Positions 24,259 to 32,308 of a DNA stretch of 34,825 nt are shown one piece after another (position 1 is the first letter of the stretch; every line of letters starts with the position of its first letter). Below the pieces are notes generated by a model. It was given only the letters and a program-made list of their open reading frames with translations. It searched no databases and was not told the DNA's origin. A program made the position numbers and the translations under genes. Origin of the DNA: Sphingobacteriaceae bacterium (GTDB lineage Bacteria; Bacteroidota; Bacteroidia; B-17B0; Aurantibacillaceae); contig JAHEYG010000028.1 in the NCBI GenBank assembly GCA_023251725.1, forward strand, positions 1 to 34,825, written 5' to 3'.

Positions 24259-25581
24259 TTATTTTAAACATTCACAAAATATATCGCCGCTACCACCCGT
24301 GGCCTCTACTGTAGTTTTTGATTTATATTTTGAGCCATCCCACTCCTGAAAAAAGTCATATACAAAAAATTTGCATTTACCATTTTCTGTTGTACCTATA
24401 GCGGCAGTTATGCTTCGATACATTATTTTTCCATTAATTTCATTTTTTATAGTGGTCCAGTCTGAACTTCTTATAACCAATTTTTTGATTTCTCTTGGCG
24501 GAGTACCTTTTTCTTTCCAATATTCATTAAGGCTTTCTTTAAACTTGGTTTCAAGCGCCGAATCTTTTTTCTTGGCTACAGGCATACATAATATATAATC
24601 TGAAGGGCTAACAAAGTCCTTTACAACTACCAGGTTAAATTCACCGCTTGCCATTAATTCGCCTGCTTCCTTAAATTCAGAAATGTGTCCCGGATATAAT
24701 TCCATTTTAAAAGTATGCTTGCCGGGAGTAAGCATTGATTCTTTTTCCATTAGCGACATGATGAATTCAGAACTTCCCATTTTATCCTGTTTTAAATTCA
24801 AAACACCATTAATTGTAGTAAGAACTTTTTTCTCTGCCGGTAAAATATATTTTAAATCCCCTTTAGTTATACTGAAGCCCTTATTATAAGCCAAAACTCC
24901 GTCAATATATATTTTACAAAACAGTCCTCCGTCTCGTTCTATAAATGCGGGGTTGTGTTTTGATACGAGGCTGTTATAAATTGATTCCTTAAAATAGGCA
25001 CGAAAATAGATGGAAGATGTGATGTTGAAGTCTGCAGAAAAATTGGCTTCAATTGAACTTGCTTTTGGTATTTCTGAAGAAGAAAAAACAATTTTCTGTA
25101 CGTACTTTTCGTGTATAGAGCCAGTGATGCCTTCGTCGGTCACTCTGTCCTTTTTAGCTTTTTCCTCTTTAGCTTTTTTCTCATTTTCTTCCTGCATGTT
25201 TTTATTGGCTTGTTTTGCATCACCGATTTGCTTCATGCCTTCTTCCATTTTTGCCTGATAACCATTATACTCTTTTTCTATATCGCTCAGATTATATTGC
25301 GGATCAGCGTTTTTTATAGATTGTATTTTGGATGCTAATCCTTCCAATTGCGACTTGTATCCATTTCTGTAACCCGAATCATTCCATTTAGGAGATTCTA
25401 ATCTTTGTTTAAGATTGGCAATATAGTTATTGGCACCATCAATTTGACTTTGAGCCGGACTGTTCTTTACTTCTTTATCTTTTCCATCCGAAAGATTTGG
25501 TTTTTTAAATGGAAGCTGAGACTTTAAAGACGCTAATGAATAAATAATAAAAACTGTTGACATTAATTTTTTAAATTTCAT
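24259..25581 (-). CDS. Secreted coiled-coil protein of unknown function
   Basis: A 440-residue protein not recognised as a named family. A signal peptide occupies about the first 21 residues. Residues about 45-150 are highly charged and helical, with a likely coiled coil (GMKQIGDAKQANKNMQEENE then a Lys/Glu run). The C-terminal part (about 155-440) is mixed alpha/beta, with TPGKHTFKMELYPG suggesting a beta-sandwich, and it ends with a Cys pair (FCECLK). No T9SS tail is visible, so it is probably periplasmic. It follows the adhesin gene after 100 bp with no terminator between, and a good terminator follows it. It may therefore be co-expressed with the adhesin and help it fold, anchor or be exported; this is inference. 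Confidence 0.8.
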   Translation of the reverse strand: MKFKKLMSTVFIIYSLASLKSQLPFKKPNLSDGKDKEVKNSPAQSQIDGANNYIANLKQRLESPKWNDSGYRNGYKSQLEGLASKIQSIKNADPQYNLSDIEKEYNGYQAKMEEGMKQIGDAKQANKNMQEENEKKAKEEKAKKDRVTDEGITGSIHEKYVQKIVFSSSEIPKASSIEANFSADFNITSSIYFRAYFKESIYNSLVSKHNPAFIERDGGLFCKIYIDGVLAYNKGFSITKGDLKYILPAEKKVLTTINGVLNLKQDKMGSSEFIMSLMEKESMLTPGKHTFKMELYPGHISEFKEAGELMASGEFNLVVVKDFVSPSDYILCMPVAKKKDSALETKFKESLNEYWKEKGTPPREIKKLVIRSSDWTTIKNEINGKIMYRSITAAIGTTENGKCKFFVYDFFQEWDGSKYKSKTTVEATGGSGDIFCECLK

Positions 25582-25681
25582 ATTTTATTTTTTAAATTTT
25601 TAAGAAGTAATAAGGGCAACTTCCATCGCCATTATTAAAAAGAACTACAACAACTATATCTCAATTAAGTAGCTCCATTTT

Positions 25682-28600
25682 TTATTTTGTAACTACAATT
25701 TTGGCTTTAGATGTTTTTCCAATTAAATAATATATGCCAGCCGCAAAACCATTCAAATTAATTTCTTGTGAATCATCTTTTATTTCAATCGTTTCAACAG
25801 TTTGTCCAATTGAATTTATAATGGTGTATATTCCATAATCTTTTACAATTAATGTAAACTCCCCATAATTAGGGTTTGGATAAATATTAAAATTGGAAGA
25901 ATTATTTATTTCATTTATTCCCGGGCAAACACTAACTGTAATTGAAATTGTTTTCGTATTGGTACATCCAGCTATACTTGTTCCTGTTACACTATACGTA
26001 GTTGTTAATGTTGGAGAAACTACTACGGGTGTTCCCGGTAGGCTTCCCGGATTCCAAACATATATTGATGCGCCGCTTGCCGTTAGCGATGCGCTGTTTC
26101 CGGTACAAATTAAGGATGATGAACTTGATGCCGTTACTGTTGGATTAAGATTTACAACCATAGTAATTGTTTTTGAACCCGCACATGCACCGCTTGTTCC
26201 ATTTACGGTATAAGTTGTATTAATGGTTGGACTAATAACAACACTTGTTGAATTGGAACCTGTGCTCCAGGTATAAGTAATAGCGCCGCTCGCTGTTAAC
26301 GTTCCTGAATTCCCAATACAAATAGCCGGAACACTTGGTGTAACTACAATACTTAAAGATGAACCCACAGTTACGCTAACGGTATTCACATCTGTACACG
26401 CTCCGTTTGAACCCGTGATAGTATAAACTATATTTGCAGTTGGTGTTACCGTTATTGAAGGTGTTGTTGCCCCGGTATTCCACGAATATGTTGTTGCTCC
26501 GCTTGCAATGAGTGTTGCAGTTCCTCCTGCACAAATTGTATAATTATTTGTTACTAACGTTGGGGTTGTTGTTACTGTCAAAGATAAAGTTTGAGTGTCT
26601 TTACATCCTGCAACAGATGTTCCTGTTGCTGTATATATTGTGGTTATTGTTGGCGACACTGCAATAACTGTTGTGGTTGCTCCTGTACTCCAACTATAAG
26701 TTGATGCGCCACTCGCTGTTAAACTTGAGCTTGAACCCGAGCATAATGTTGCTGACGACGCTGTAATATTTACTGTTGGGTTTGCAACTGCAGAAATACT
26801 AATTGTTTGTGTATCCTTACAAGAATTGGCTGCTGTTCCTGTTGCTGTATAAATTGTTGTAATTGTTGGAGACACCGCAATTAAAGTTGTTGTTGCACCG
26901 GTATTCCACGTATAAGTTGAAGCTCCAATAGCGGTTAAATTAGTACTTGAACCTGAACAAACAGTTAACGAACCTGCTGAAATATTTACCGTTGGAGTTG
27001 TACTTACACTTACTGTTTGTACATCTGTATAAATACAACCGGCAGTTGCCGTTCCTGATGTTATGGTGTAGGTAGTATTTACTGTTGGTGAGATTACAAT
27101 ACTGGAACTTGTGGCACCTGTACTCCAGGTATATGTTGTCATTCCTGCACCACTTGCAGTTAAAGTTAAATTGGTTCCTGAACAAAGTGTTGATGATCCA
27201 ACAATAGTTACAGTTAAATTCGCGCAATTAGTAAATTTGGCAAGAAATCCGTCATAGGTACCACCGGCGTTTGTTGGCTGATGACTTCCAACCGATGCAA
27301 TGTTTCCTAATGAAGCTGTCCGCCCTGTAATATAAATATTACTAGTTAAGTCCAAGGTGCAATCGTTACCAATATCAGTACCAGATCCACCGTAATATGA
27401 CCCCCAAGTCCGAATACCTGCTGCACTAAATTCTGCAAGCATTGCATCAGCGCCCCCTCCACCAAAAGTTTGCTGATAACTTCCGGATGTTGCGATAACA
27501 GTTGATGTTGGTGTACTCGAAAAACCTGAAATATAAACGTTGCCTGATGGATCAAAAGCACATCCGGTTATGCCATCATCACCACTTCCTCCATAAAATG
27601 TTCCCCATTGACGTACTCCTAATGAATTAAATTTCGATAAAAAACCATCTTCAAAACCACCGGCAAATATTGTTTGATGCGCTGCTGCACTCGCTATTAC
27701 ACCTATCGGTGAAGTGCCTGTGGTGCTTCCTCCCAAATACACATTACCTGATGCATCTACAGCACATACGGTTGCGTCATCGGCCGCTGCGCCTCCGTAA
27801 ATTGTTGACCACGTACGAAGACCGTTAGATTGAAATTTAGCCAGATAAGCATCGTTCCCCCCTCCGGGTAAACTTTGATGGCAACCTGCGGTAGTTAATA
27901 CTGTTGACGAAGGGTTTGCTGAACCGGTGATATAAATATTTCCAGTAGGATCTGAAGCGCATGATACGATACTCTCGCCCGAAGCGCCTGCTCCGTAATA
28001 AGTTCCCCATGTACGAACACCGATAGAATTAAATTTTACTAAAAATCCATCTGAGTTTGAACCGGTACCACTGTATGAAGGCTGAAATGTACCCGGCGTT
28101 CCAATATTTACTGATGAATATGTTGTGCCTCCCATGTAAACACCTCCACCAACTTCAACAGAACATGAATACCCATAATCATTTATCTGACCACCATAAT
28201 AGGTTGCCCATGAAAGTGCTCCGACACTAGAAAATTTTGCAAGAAAGGCATCACCTAAACCACCAATTACCGGCTGATGACTCCCAAGGGTTGAAATACC
28301 AGTTGTTGATTGCGTATAACCTGCGATGTAAATCTGATTAGCTGAACCATCATATGAACATGAATAACTATAATCCGAATTTGGTCCGCCATAATAAGTT
28401 CCAAAAACACGAGCTCCCGCACTTGTAAATTTTACGAGAAAAGCGTCGTAAGTTCCGCCGCCAAATGTTGATTGATAAGCTCCTAAAGTTGCAATTGTTA
28501 TTCCACCTGATGTACTTGTGTATCCTGTAGTAAAAACATTTCCCGAAGGATCTGTTTCAGTATCCATATTAAAATCTACTGCGGCTCCGCCGTAATAGGT

Positions 28601-29359
28601 ACCCCAAACTCTTACTACAGGATCGATAACTAGGGGTAAATTAGAATTGTAGTCAGACAACTTAAATGATAATTCGTTTTTAATTAATTGCCAATTAGAT
28701 TTAATTAATTTATTTCCCTGATAAGCTACCGGTGATTTTTCTACAATAATTCCAAACGGTGTTTTTATTTCAAGTTCACCATTTTTATTAATTGATAATT
28801 TAGTTGCCCCTTTTATTTCTATTTTTATTTGAGAAGGATCTGCATTCGGCTTAACAATAAAATCATATTCCAATTGCCCGTTTTTCTCGTACCATTTTAA
28901 ATCTATTCCATTATAAATGTTTGAATAAGTAACTTCATTATAACTTTTTACATTTATAACCCCAATAGGGCATTGAGACAAATAGAAATTATCGTAGCCT
29001 TCTTGTTCGTAACCTTTGTTAATCGTAAAAGCGTTGTTCATGCCCTTCCAGTTTATGTCAACCCTGTAAACGCTGGTGTGGTCCGGAATCCTATTAACTT
29101 TTATAGATGCTTTTTCCTGACTTGTTTTCCAAGAATCCACTTTATGTAATTGGTAGCTTATACCTTTTGTTGTAAGATGATAAATCAAATCGTTTATTTT
29201 ACCACTGAACAATACGTCTGGTCGTAAATTGCCATTTTGGTCACACACCTGCCCTTTGTTTTCAGTAAAACTTATTTGTTTATTAGGCTCACCGGCTTTA
29301 ATATTTACAGATATTAAGAAACTCAACACCATTAAATTTTTTATAAAAATTGATTCCAT
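25682..29359 (-). CDS. Large T9SS-secreted adhesin with SBBP propeller and Ig-like repeats
   Basis: About 1225 residues from the ATG at 29357-29359, which begins a proper signal peptide (MESIFIKNLMVLSFLISVNI). An in-frame ATG at 29404 lies upstream of the -7 box and is rejected. Residues about 25-250 resemble the domain that often precedes SBBP repeats (FTENKGQ, NVKSYNEVTYSNIYNGIDL, LEYDFIVKP, PLVIDPVV). Residues about 253-711 hold seven SBBP repeats, each starting WGTYYGG-like and ending DGFLxKF-like: a seven-bladed beta-propeller. Residues about 715-1143 hold six repeats of about 60-75 residues (SxLTASGAxTYxWSTGA ... SPTxTTxYT) with paired Cys. Residues about 1150-1225 are a T9SS type A sorting domain (NIYPNPNYGEF, AGIYYLIGK, KIVVTK). 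It should be displayed or released at the cell surface. Confidence 0.92.
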   Translation of the reverse strand: MESIFIKNLMVLSFLISVNIKAGEPNKQISFTENKGQVCDQNGNLRPDVLFSGKINDLIYHLTTKGISYQLHKVDSWKTSQEKASIKVNRIPDHTSVYRVDINWKGMNNAFTINKGYEQEGYDNFYLSQCPIGVINVKSYNEVTYSNIYNGIDLKWYEKNGQLEYDFIVKPNADPSQIKIEIKGATKLSINKNGELEIKTPFGIIVEKSPVAYQGNKLIKSNWQLIKNELSFKLSDYNSNLPLVIDPVVRVWGTYYGGAAVDFNMDTETDPSGNVFTTGYTSTSGGITIATLGAYQSTFGGGTYDAFLVKFTSAGARVFGTYYGGPNSDYSYSCSYDGSANQIYIAGYTQSTTGISTLGSHQPVIGGLGDAFLAKFSSVGALSWATYYGGQINDYGYSCSVEVGGGVYMGGTTYSSVNIGTPGTFQPSYSGTGSNSDGFLVKFNSIGVRTWGTYYGAGASGESIVSCASDPTGNIYITGSANPSSTVLTTAGCHQSLPGGGNDAYLAKFQSNGLRTWSTIYGGAAADDATVCAVDASGNVYLGGSTTGTSPIGVIASAAAHQTIFAGGFEDGFLSKFNSLGVRQWGTFYGGSGDDGITGCAFDPSGNVYISGFSSTPTSTVIATSGSYQQTFGGGGADAMLAEFSAAGIRTWGSYYGGSGTDIGNDCTLDLTSNIYITGRTASLGNIASVGSHQPTNAGGTYDGFLAKFTNCANLTVTIVGSSTLCSGTNLTLTASGAGMTTYTWSTGATSSSIVISPTVNTTYTITSGTATAGCIYTDVQTVSVSTTPTVNISAGSLTVCSGSSTNLTAIGASTYTWNTGATTTLIAVSPTITTIYTATGTAANSCKDTQTISISAVANPTVNITASSATLCSGSSSSLTASGASTYSWSTGATTTVIAVSPTITTIYTATGTSVAGCKDTQTLSLTVTTTPTLVTNNYTICAGGTATLIASGATTYSWNTGATTPSITVTPTANIVYTITGSNGACTDVNTVSVTVGSSLSIVVTPSVPAICIGNSGTLTASGAITYTWSTGSNSTSVVISPTINTTYTVNGTSGACAGSKTITMVVNLNPTVTASSSSSLICTGNSASLTASGASIYVWNPGSLPGTPVVVSPTLTTTYSVTGTSIAGCTNTKTISITVSVCPGINEINNSSNFNIYPNPNYGEFTLIVKDYGIYTIINSIGQTVETIEIKDDSQEINLNGFAAGIYYLIGKTSKAKIVVTK
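25935..27225 (-). repeat. Tandem coding repeats: six Ig-like modules
   Basis: Six tandem units of roughly 170-220 bp inside the adhesin gene, each encoding a CSG...LTASGA...W(S/N)TGA...VSPT...YT...C module. Units two and three are the most alike. Such arrays change copy number by recombination between strains. Confidence 0.8.
27225..28620 (-). repeat. Tandem coding repeats: seven SBBP blades
   Basis: Seven units of about 195-205 bp inside the adhesin gene. Each begins with a W(G/A/S)(T/S)xYGG strand and ends in D(A/G)xLx(K/E)F. Seven blades is enough to close one propeller. Confidence 0.8.
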
Positions 29360-29385
29360 AAGATATAGATTTAATATTTCTATAT

Positions 29386-29475
29386 CAAAATTACGTTGGT
29401 ACATTAAAGTAATTTTTGGACTTTAGCGACTGATGGTGACATTTTAATAAGTGACTGATTTAGTTTAATAAGTGA
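29386..29475 (-). promoter_or_regulatory. Phased LytTR-type control module of the adhesin gene
   Basis: On the coding strand: TCACTTATTAAA (29475-29464), TCACTTATTAAA (29454-29443) and TCAGTCGCTAAA (29433-29422) at exact 21-bp steps, then TAATTTTG (29393-29386), a perfect -7 box. The proximal repeat starts 29 bp from the -7 TA. No TTG lies at -33, as expected for an activator-dependent promoter. The ATG is 34 bp from the -7 box. Confidence 0.78.
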
Positions 29476-29490
29476 TTCTTGATTTGGAAT

Positions 29491-30237
29491 CTACATATTA
29501 TTTAAAAGTTCCATTATTTGTTCGCGTTTACGCTGCGAAACCGGTACTTCTTGTTTATTTTCGAGAATAAGTGTTCCGCCATCGGCTTTATCGAAACGAA
29601 CGATGCGTTTTATGTTTATAAGATGAGAATGGTGTGTTCGAATAAAACCGAATGGTTCTAAAAGTTCTTCGTATTCTTTTAGACTTTTTGAAATGGTTAT
29701 TTTTTGCTGAGGAGTTAAGTAAAATTCAGTGTACGGTCCTTCGGCCTTACAATGCACAATATCCGATACTTTTACAAAATAAATTGACTCATTATCTTTT
29801 AAAACAATCTTTTTTTCGTTGATTGTAATTGAACTAAGACTTTCTTGTAAAATTTGAAATTGCAATTCAAGTGTTTTACTTTTTAAATTTTTTTCGGCCT
29901 TACTTACCGCCAAAATTAAATCCTCTGCATCAATTGGTTTTAATAAAAAATCGATTGCACTTAACTTAAAAGCATTGATGGCGTATTTATCATGTGCCGT
30001 AATAAAAATTAATTGAAAATTAAAATTGCCAAGTCTTTTAATTAATTCTATTCCCGTCCCATCATCCATTTCAACATCCAAAAAAACGAGATCAGGTTTA
30101 AATTCAGAAATTGCATTTATTCCGTTTTCTACACCTGTGGCTTCTTTGATTTCTTTCACGGAGTGACAGAAAGCCTTTAGTTGCTTAATTAAGCCGGTTC
30201 GTATATTCTCTTCATTATCTATTATTAGTGTTTTCAT
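29491..30237 (-). CDS. LytTR-family response regulator
   Basis: About 248 residues from ATG at 30235-30237; an in-frame TTG at 30249 is less likely. The receiver domain (1-120) has the acidic pocket (IIDNEE), phospho-acceptor D54 (LVFLDVEMDDGTG), the Thr switch in FITAHD and Lys in LLKPID. A linker leads to a LytTR DNA-binding domain (about 140-245) with KDNESIYFVKVSDIVHCKAEGPYTEFYL, FGFIRTHHSHLINIKRI and EVPVSQRKREQI. It is probably phosphorylated by the kinase encoded just upstream (30381-32291). The phased repeats in its own promoter and at the adhesin and lipoprotein genes are its most likely binding sites. Confidence 0.93.
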   Translation of the reverse strand: MKTLIIDNEENIRTGLIKQLKAFCHSVKEIKEATGVENGINAISEFKPDLVFLDVEMDDGTGIELIKRLGNFNFQLIFITAHDKYAINAFKLSAIDFLLKPIDAEDLILAVSKAEKNLKSKTLELQFQILQESLSSITINEKKIVLKDNESIYFVKVSDIVHCKAEGPYTEFYLTPQQKITISKSLKEYEELLEPFGFIRTHHSHLINIKRIVRFDKADGGTLILENKQEVPVSQRKREQIMELLNNM

Positions 30238-30265
30238 TTTAAACTTCAAAGTCTAATTATGCTTT

Positions 30266-30355
30266 TAAATCTAATCATAATCTTTTTAAAATTTTAAGTT
30301 TGTGAACAAGTGGTTAGCTTCGTTTAATAACTGATGCAACTAGTTTAATAACTGA
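30266..30355 (-). promoter_or_regulatory. Phased LytTR-type control module of the response-regulator gene
   Basis: On the coding strand: TCAGTTATTAAA (30355-30344), TCAGTTATTAAA (30334-30323) and a degenerate CCACTTGTTCAC (30313-30302) at exact 21-bp steps, then TAGATTTA (30273-30266), one base off TAnnTTTG. The 29-bp repeat-to-box distance equals the other two modules. It lies in the 143-bp gap between kinase and regulator genes, pointing to autoregulation independent of the kinase gene. Confidence 0.7.
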
Positions 30356-30380
30356 TTGAACTATAAATAAAACGCAAGAG

Positions 30381-32291
30381 TTAAATCACGGGTAAATAAA
30401 TCGCCACTTCGGTTCCTGTATCAGTACTTGTTATTTTATAATGCGCTGATGCATTATGCTGTTTATTCAATAAATATATCCGATCCTTTATTATTTGTGT
30501 TGCTCTTGAGATGTGCATTTTGTTCCTGTTCTCGTTTCCAATGATTCCTTTTCCGTTATCACTAACAATAATTACCAAACTTTTTGCCTGCAATTCAAAT
30601 AAGATATTTATTTTGCCCGGATAATTTATATTTTTAAAACCATGTTCAATCGAATTTTCAATAAATGGTTGCAGTAACATTCCCAAAACCTTCAATTCAT
30701 CCTGCTCCAATTTATCATCCACTTTTATCTCGTAATCAAATTTATTATTGTATCGGAGTTTTTGCAGATCAAGATAGTTGGTAAGGAAGATGACTTCTTC
30801 TTCTATAGTTATAAGTTCATCGTATGTGCTTTCTAAAGATTGCCGCATGATTTTTGAGAATTTAGCAATAAGTGACGAAACTTTTTTAACATTCTCATCA
30901 TCCAATGACAAAGTTTGAATTGAAGTTAGCGCATTAAAAAAGAAATGAGGGTCCATTCGCGCCCTGTTTAAACGTTGTTCAATTTCTAAGGTTTTAAATT
31001 TATTTTTTAATGCCAACTGCCGGTAAAAGAAAATAATAATAATAATTCCCAAAATTGCAGCGAGCACAATTGCAATTAATACTTTAATATTAAGTGATGC
31101 GATTTTTTTTTCCTGATTTAAAAGATCAATTTCCTTTTCGTTTTGAACCTTATTAAATTTCTGTTCAAGTTCATTAACGGCTTTGTTTTTTTCGATATTA
31201 AACAAACTATCGCGCAAGTCACCATATCTTTCCAATCCCGCAAGAGAGGCAGTGTAATTTTGAGTTGCTTTATTGTATTCGTGAACTCTTTCGGCCAATG
31301 CCATTTCATAAAACGGATCGGGAGAAGATTTTAATATTATTCTGAATGAATCAAGGTAAGATAAACTTAATTTATATTGATTTAATCTAAAATAACAATC
31401 GCTGAAATTCGAATAGCTAATTAATATTTCGTTAGGGTAAAGAAATTTTTTATACTTCATAGATTGCTTACAATAATCAAGTGCCAATATATTATCTCCT
31501 TTTAAAGAATAGGCATTAGAAATTGAAATACATAACTGATTGCCTTTACTGTAATATTCGTTGAGGTTTGCCAACGATAATGCTGCTTTTCCATAAACTA
31601 CCGACGAATCAATATAGTTTTTATTTTGAATGGCCACCTGAACGTAAACCCCGCTTAAACTTGATAGCAGAGAAATCCTTGAAAATATATTGGTAACAAG
31701 AGGAAATAATTTTTTTACCTTTTCGGTATAGTACAATGCCTGACTTATTTGTTTTTGTCCTATAAAAACTGCAGCCAACTTGCAATTCGCCAGAGCCTGC
31801 CCTTCGTAATCAACAACGGATTGATAAACAGAAATTGCATTAATAAAAAAAGAAGTGGCCAATTTCTCATCGTTCATTCGGTAGTAGTTAATTCCCAAAT
31901 TCAAACACGCGTCACCTTCAGTTTTTTGCAGTTTGCTTTTTTTGGCCAAAGAAAGCACTTCTGTTAAAATAAAAGTGGAAGTGTCGAGTTTATTTTTTTT
32001 AGAATAGCCAACCCCAACACTTAAAAGCGATTTTATAATTGAAATATTATCATTTAATTCTTCCGCTTTTTTATACGCCTGTTGCGAATATAGGATCATG
32101 GAATCGGCCTCACCATATTTTTCAATAAAGGCATCACCAATTTTTAAATAAATACTAATCTTTTCTTTTTCACTGCACGAAATTAACCTGCTTTTTAATT
32201 GAGAAATTGTTTGAGAGCAAAGAATAATGGGAAGAAAAACACTTATAACAGAATAATATAAGTAAGATTTAAATTTTAAGCGGAACAACAT
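30381..32291 (-). CDS. TPR-containing LytS-type sensor histidine kinase
   Basis: A 636-residue kinase. An N-terminal signal/anchor (about 8-26) is followed by a periplasmic region of TPR-like helical repeats (about 40-365), a coiled coil (365-400), one membrane helix (402-423), and a cytoplasmic His_kinase plus HATPase domain. Phospho-acceptor H449 is in ARMDPHFFFNALTSIQ; the family consensus is NPHF, here DPHF. The N-box is LLQPFIENSIEHGF (N546) and the G1 box SDNGKGI (577-583). The C-terminus ends in TGTEVAIYLPV. It pairs with the LytTR regulator immediately downstream. It starts only 17 bp after the crotonase stop on the same strand, so it may be transcribed from that gene's promoter. The TPR domain probably senses a protein or envelope signal. 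Confidence 0.92.
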   Translation of the reverse strand: MLFRLKFKSYLYYSVISVFLPIILCSQTISQLKSRLISCSEKEKISIYLKIGDAFIEKYGEADSMILYSQQAYKKAEELNDNISIIKSLLSVGVGYSKKNKLDTSTFILTEVLSLAKKSKLQKTEGDACLNLGINYYRMNDEKLATSFFINAISVYQSVVDYEGQALANCKLAAVFIGQKQISQALYYTEKVKKLFPLVTNIFSRISLLSSLSGVYVQVAIQNKNYIDSSVVYGKAALSLANLNEYYSKGNQLCISISNAYSLKGDNILALDYCKQSMKYKKFLYPNEILISYSNFSDCYFRLNQYKLSLSYLDSFRIILKSSPDPFYEMALAERVHEYNKATQNYTASLAGLERYGDLRDSLFNIEKNKAVNELEQKFNKVQNEKEIDLLNQEKKIASLNIKVLIAIVLAAILGIIIIIFFYRQLALKNKFKTLEIEQRLNRARMDPHFFFNALTSIQTLSLDDENVKKVSSLIAKFSKIMRQSLESTYDELITIEEEVIFLTNYLDLQKLRYNNKFDYEIKVDDKLEQDELKVLGMLLQPFIENSIEHGFKNINYPGKINILFELQAKSLVIIVSDNGKGIIGNENRNKMHISRATQIIKDRIYLLNKQHNASAHYKITSTDTGTEVAIYLPVI

Positions 32292-32308
32292 TTCAAATAA
32301 GTTATGGT

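Noticed and set aside
25599-25610. TTTAAGAAGTAA upstream of the coiled-coil gene as a fourth control module
   Set aside because: It is a single copy with one mismatch and has no partners 21 bp away, nor a -7 box at the 29-bp distance.
25935-28620. Regularly spaced repeats that might suggest a CRISPR-like or satellite array
   Set aside because: They are in-frame coding repeats of the adhesin (SBBP blades and Ig-like modules); no short conserved repeat with unique spacers exists.
29360-29404. Longer adhesin start at ATG 29402-29404
   Set aside because: It adds 15 charged/polar residues ahead of a clean signal peptide, and the -7 box (29386-29393) lies inside that extension.
30238-30249. Response-regulator start at TTG 30247-30249
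   Set aside because: The ATG at 30235-30237 begins the canonical receiver strand; four extra residues add nothing.
30870-30885. AATAAGTGA inside the kinase gene as a regulator site
   Set aside because: It is coding, unpaired, and lacks the TTTA half at the right spacing.
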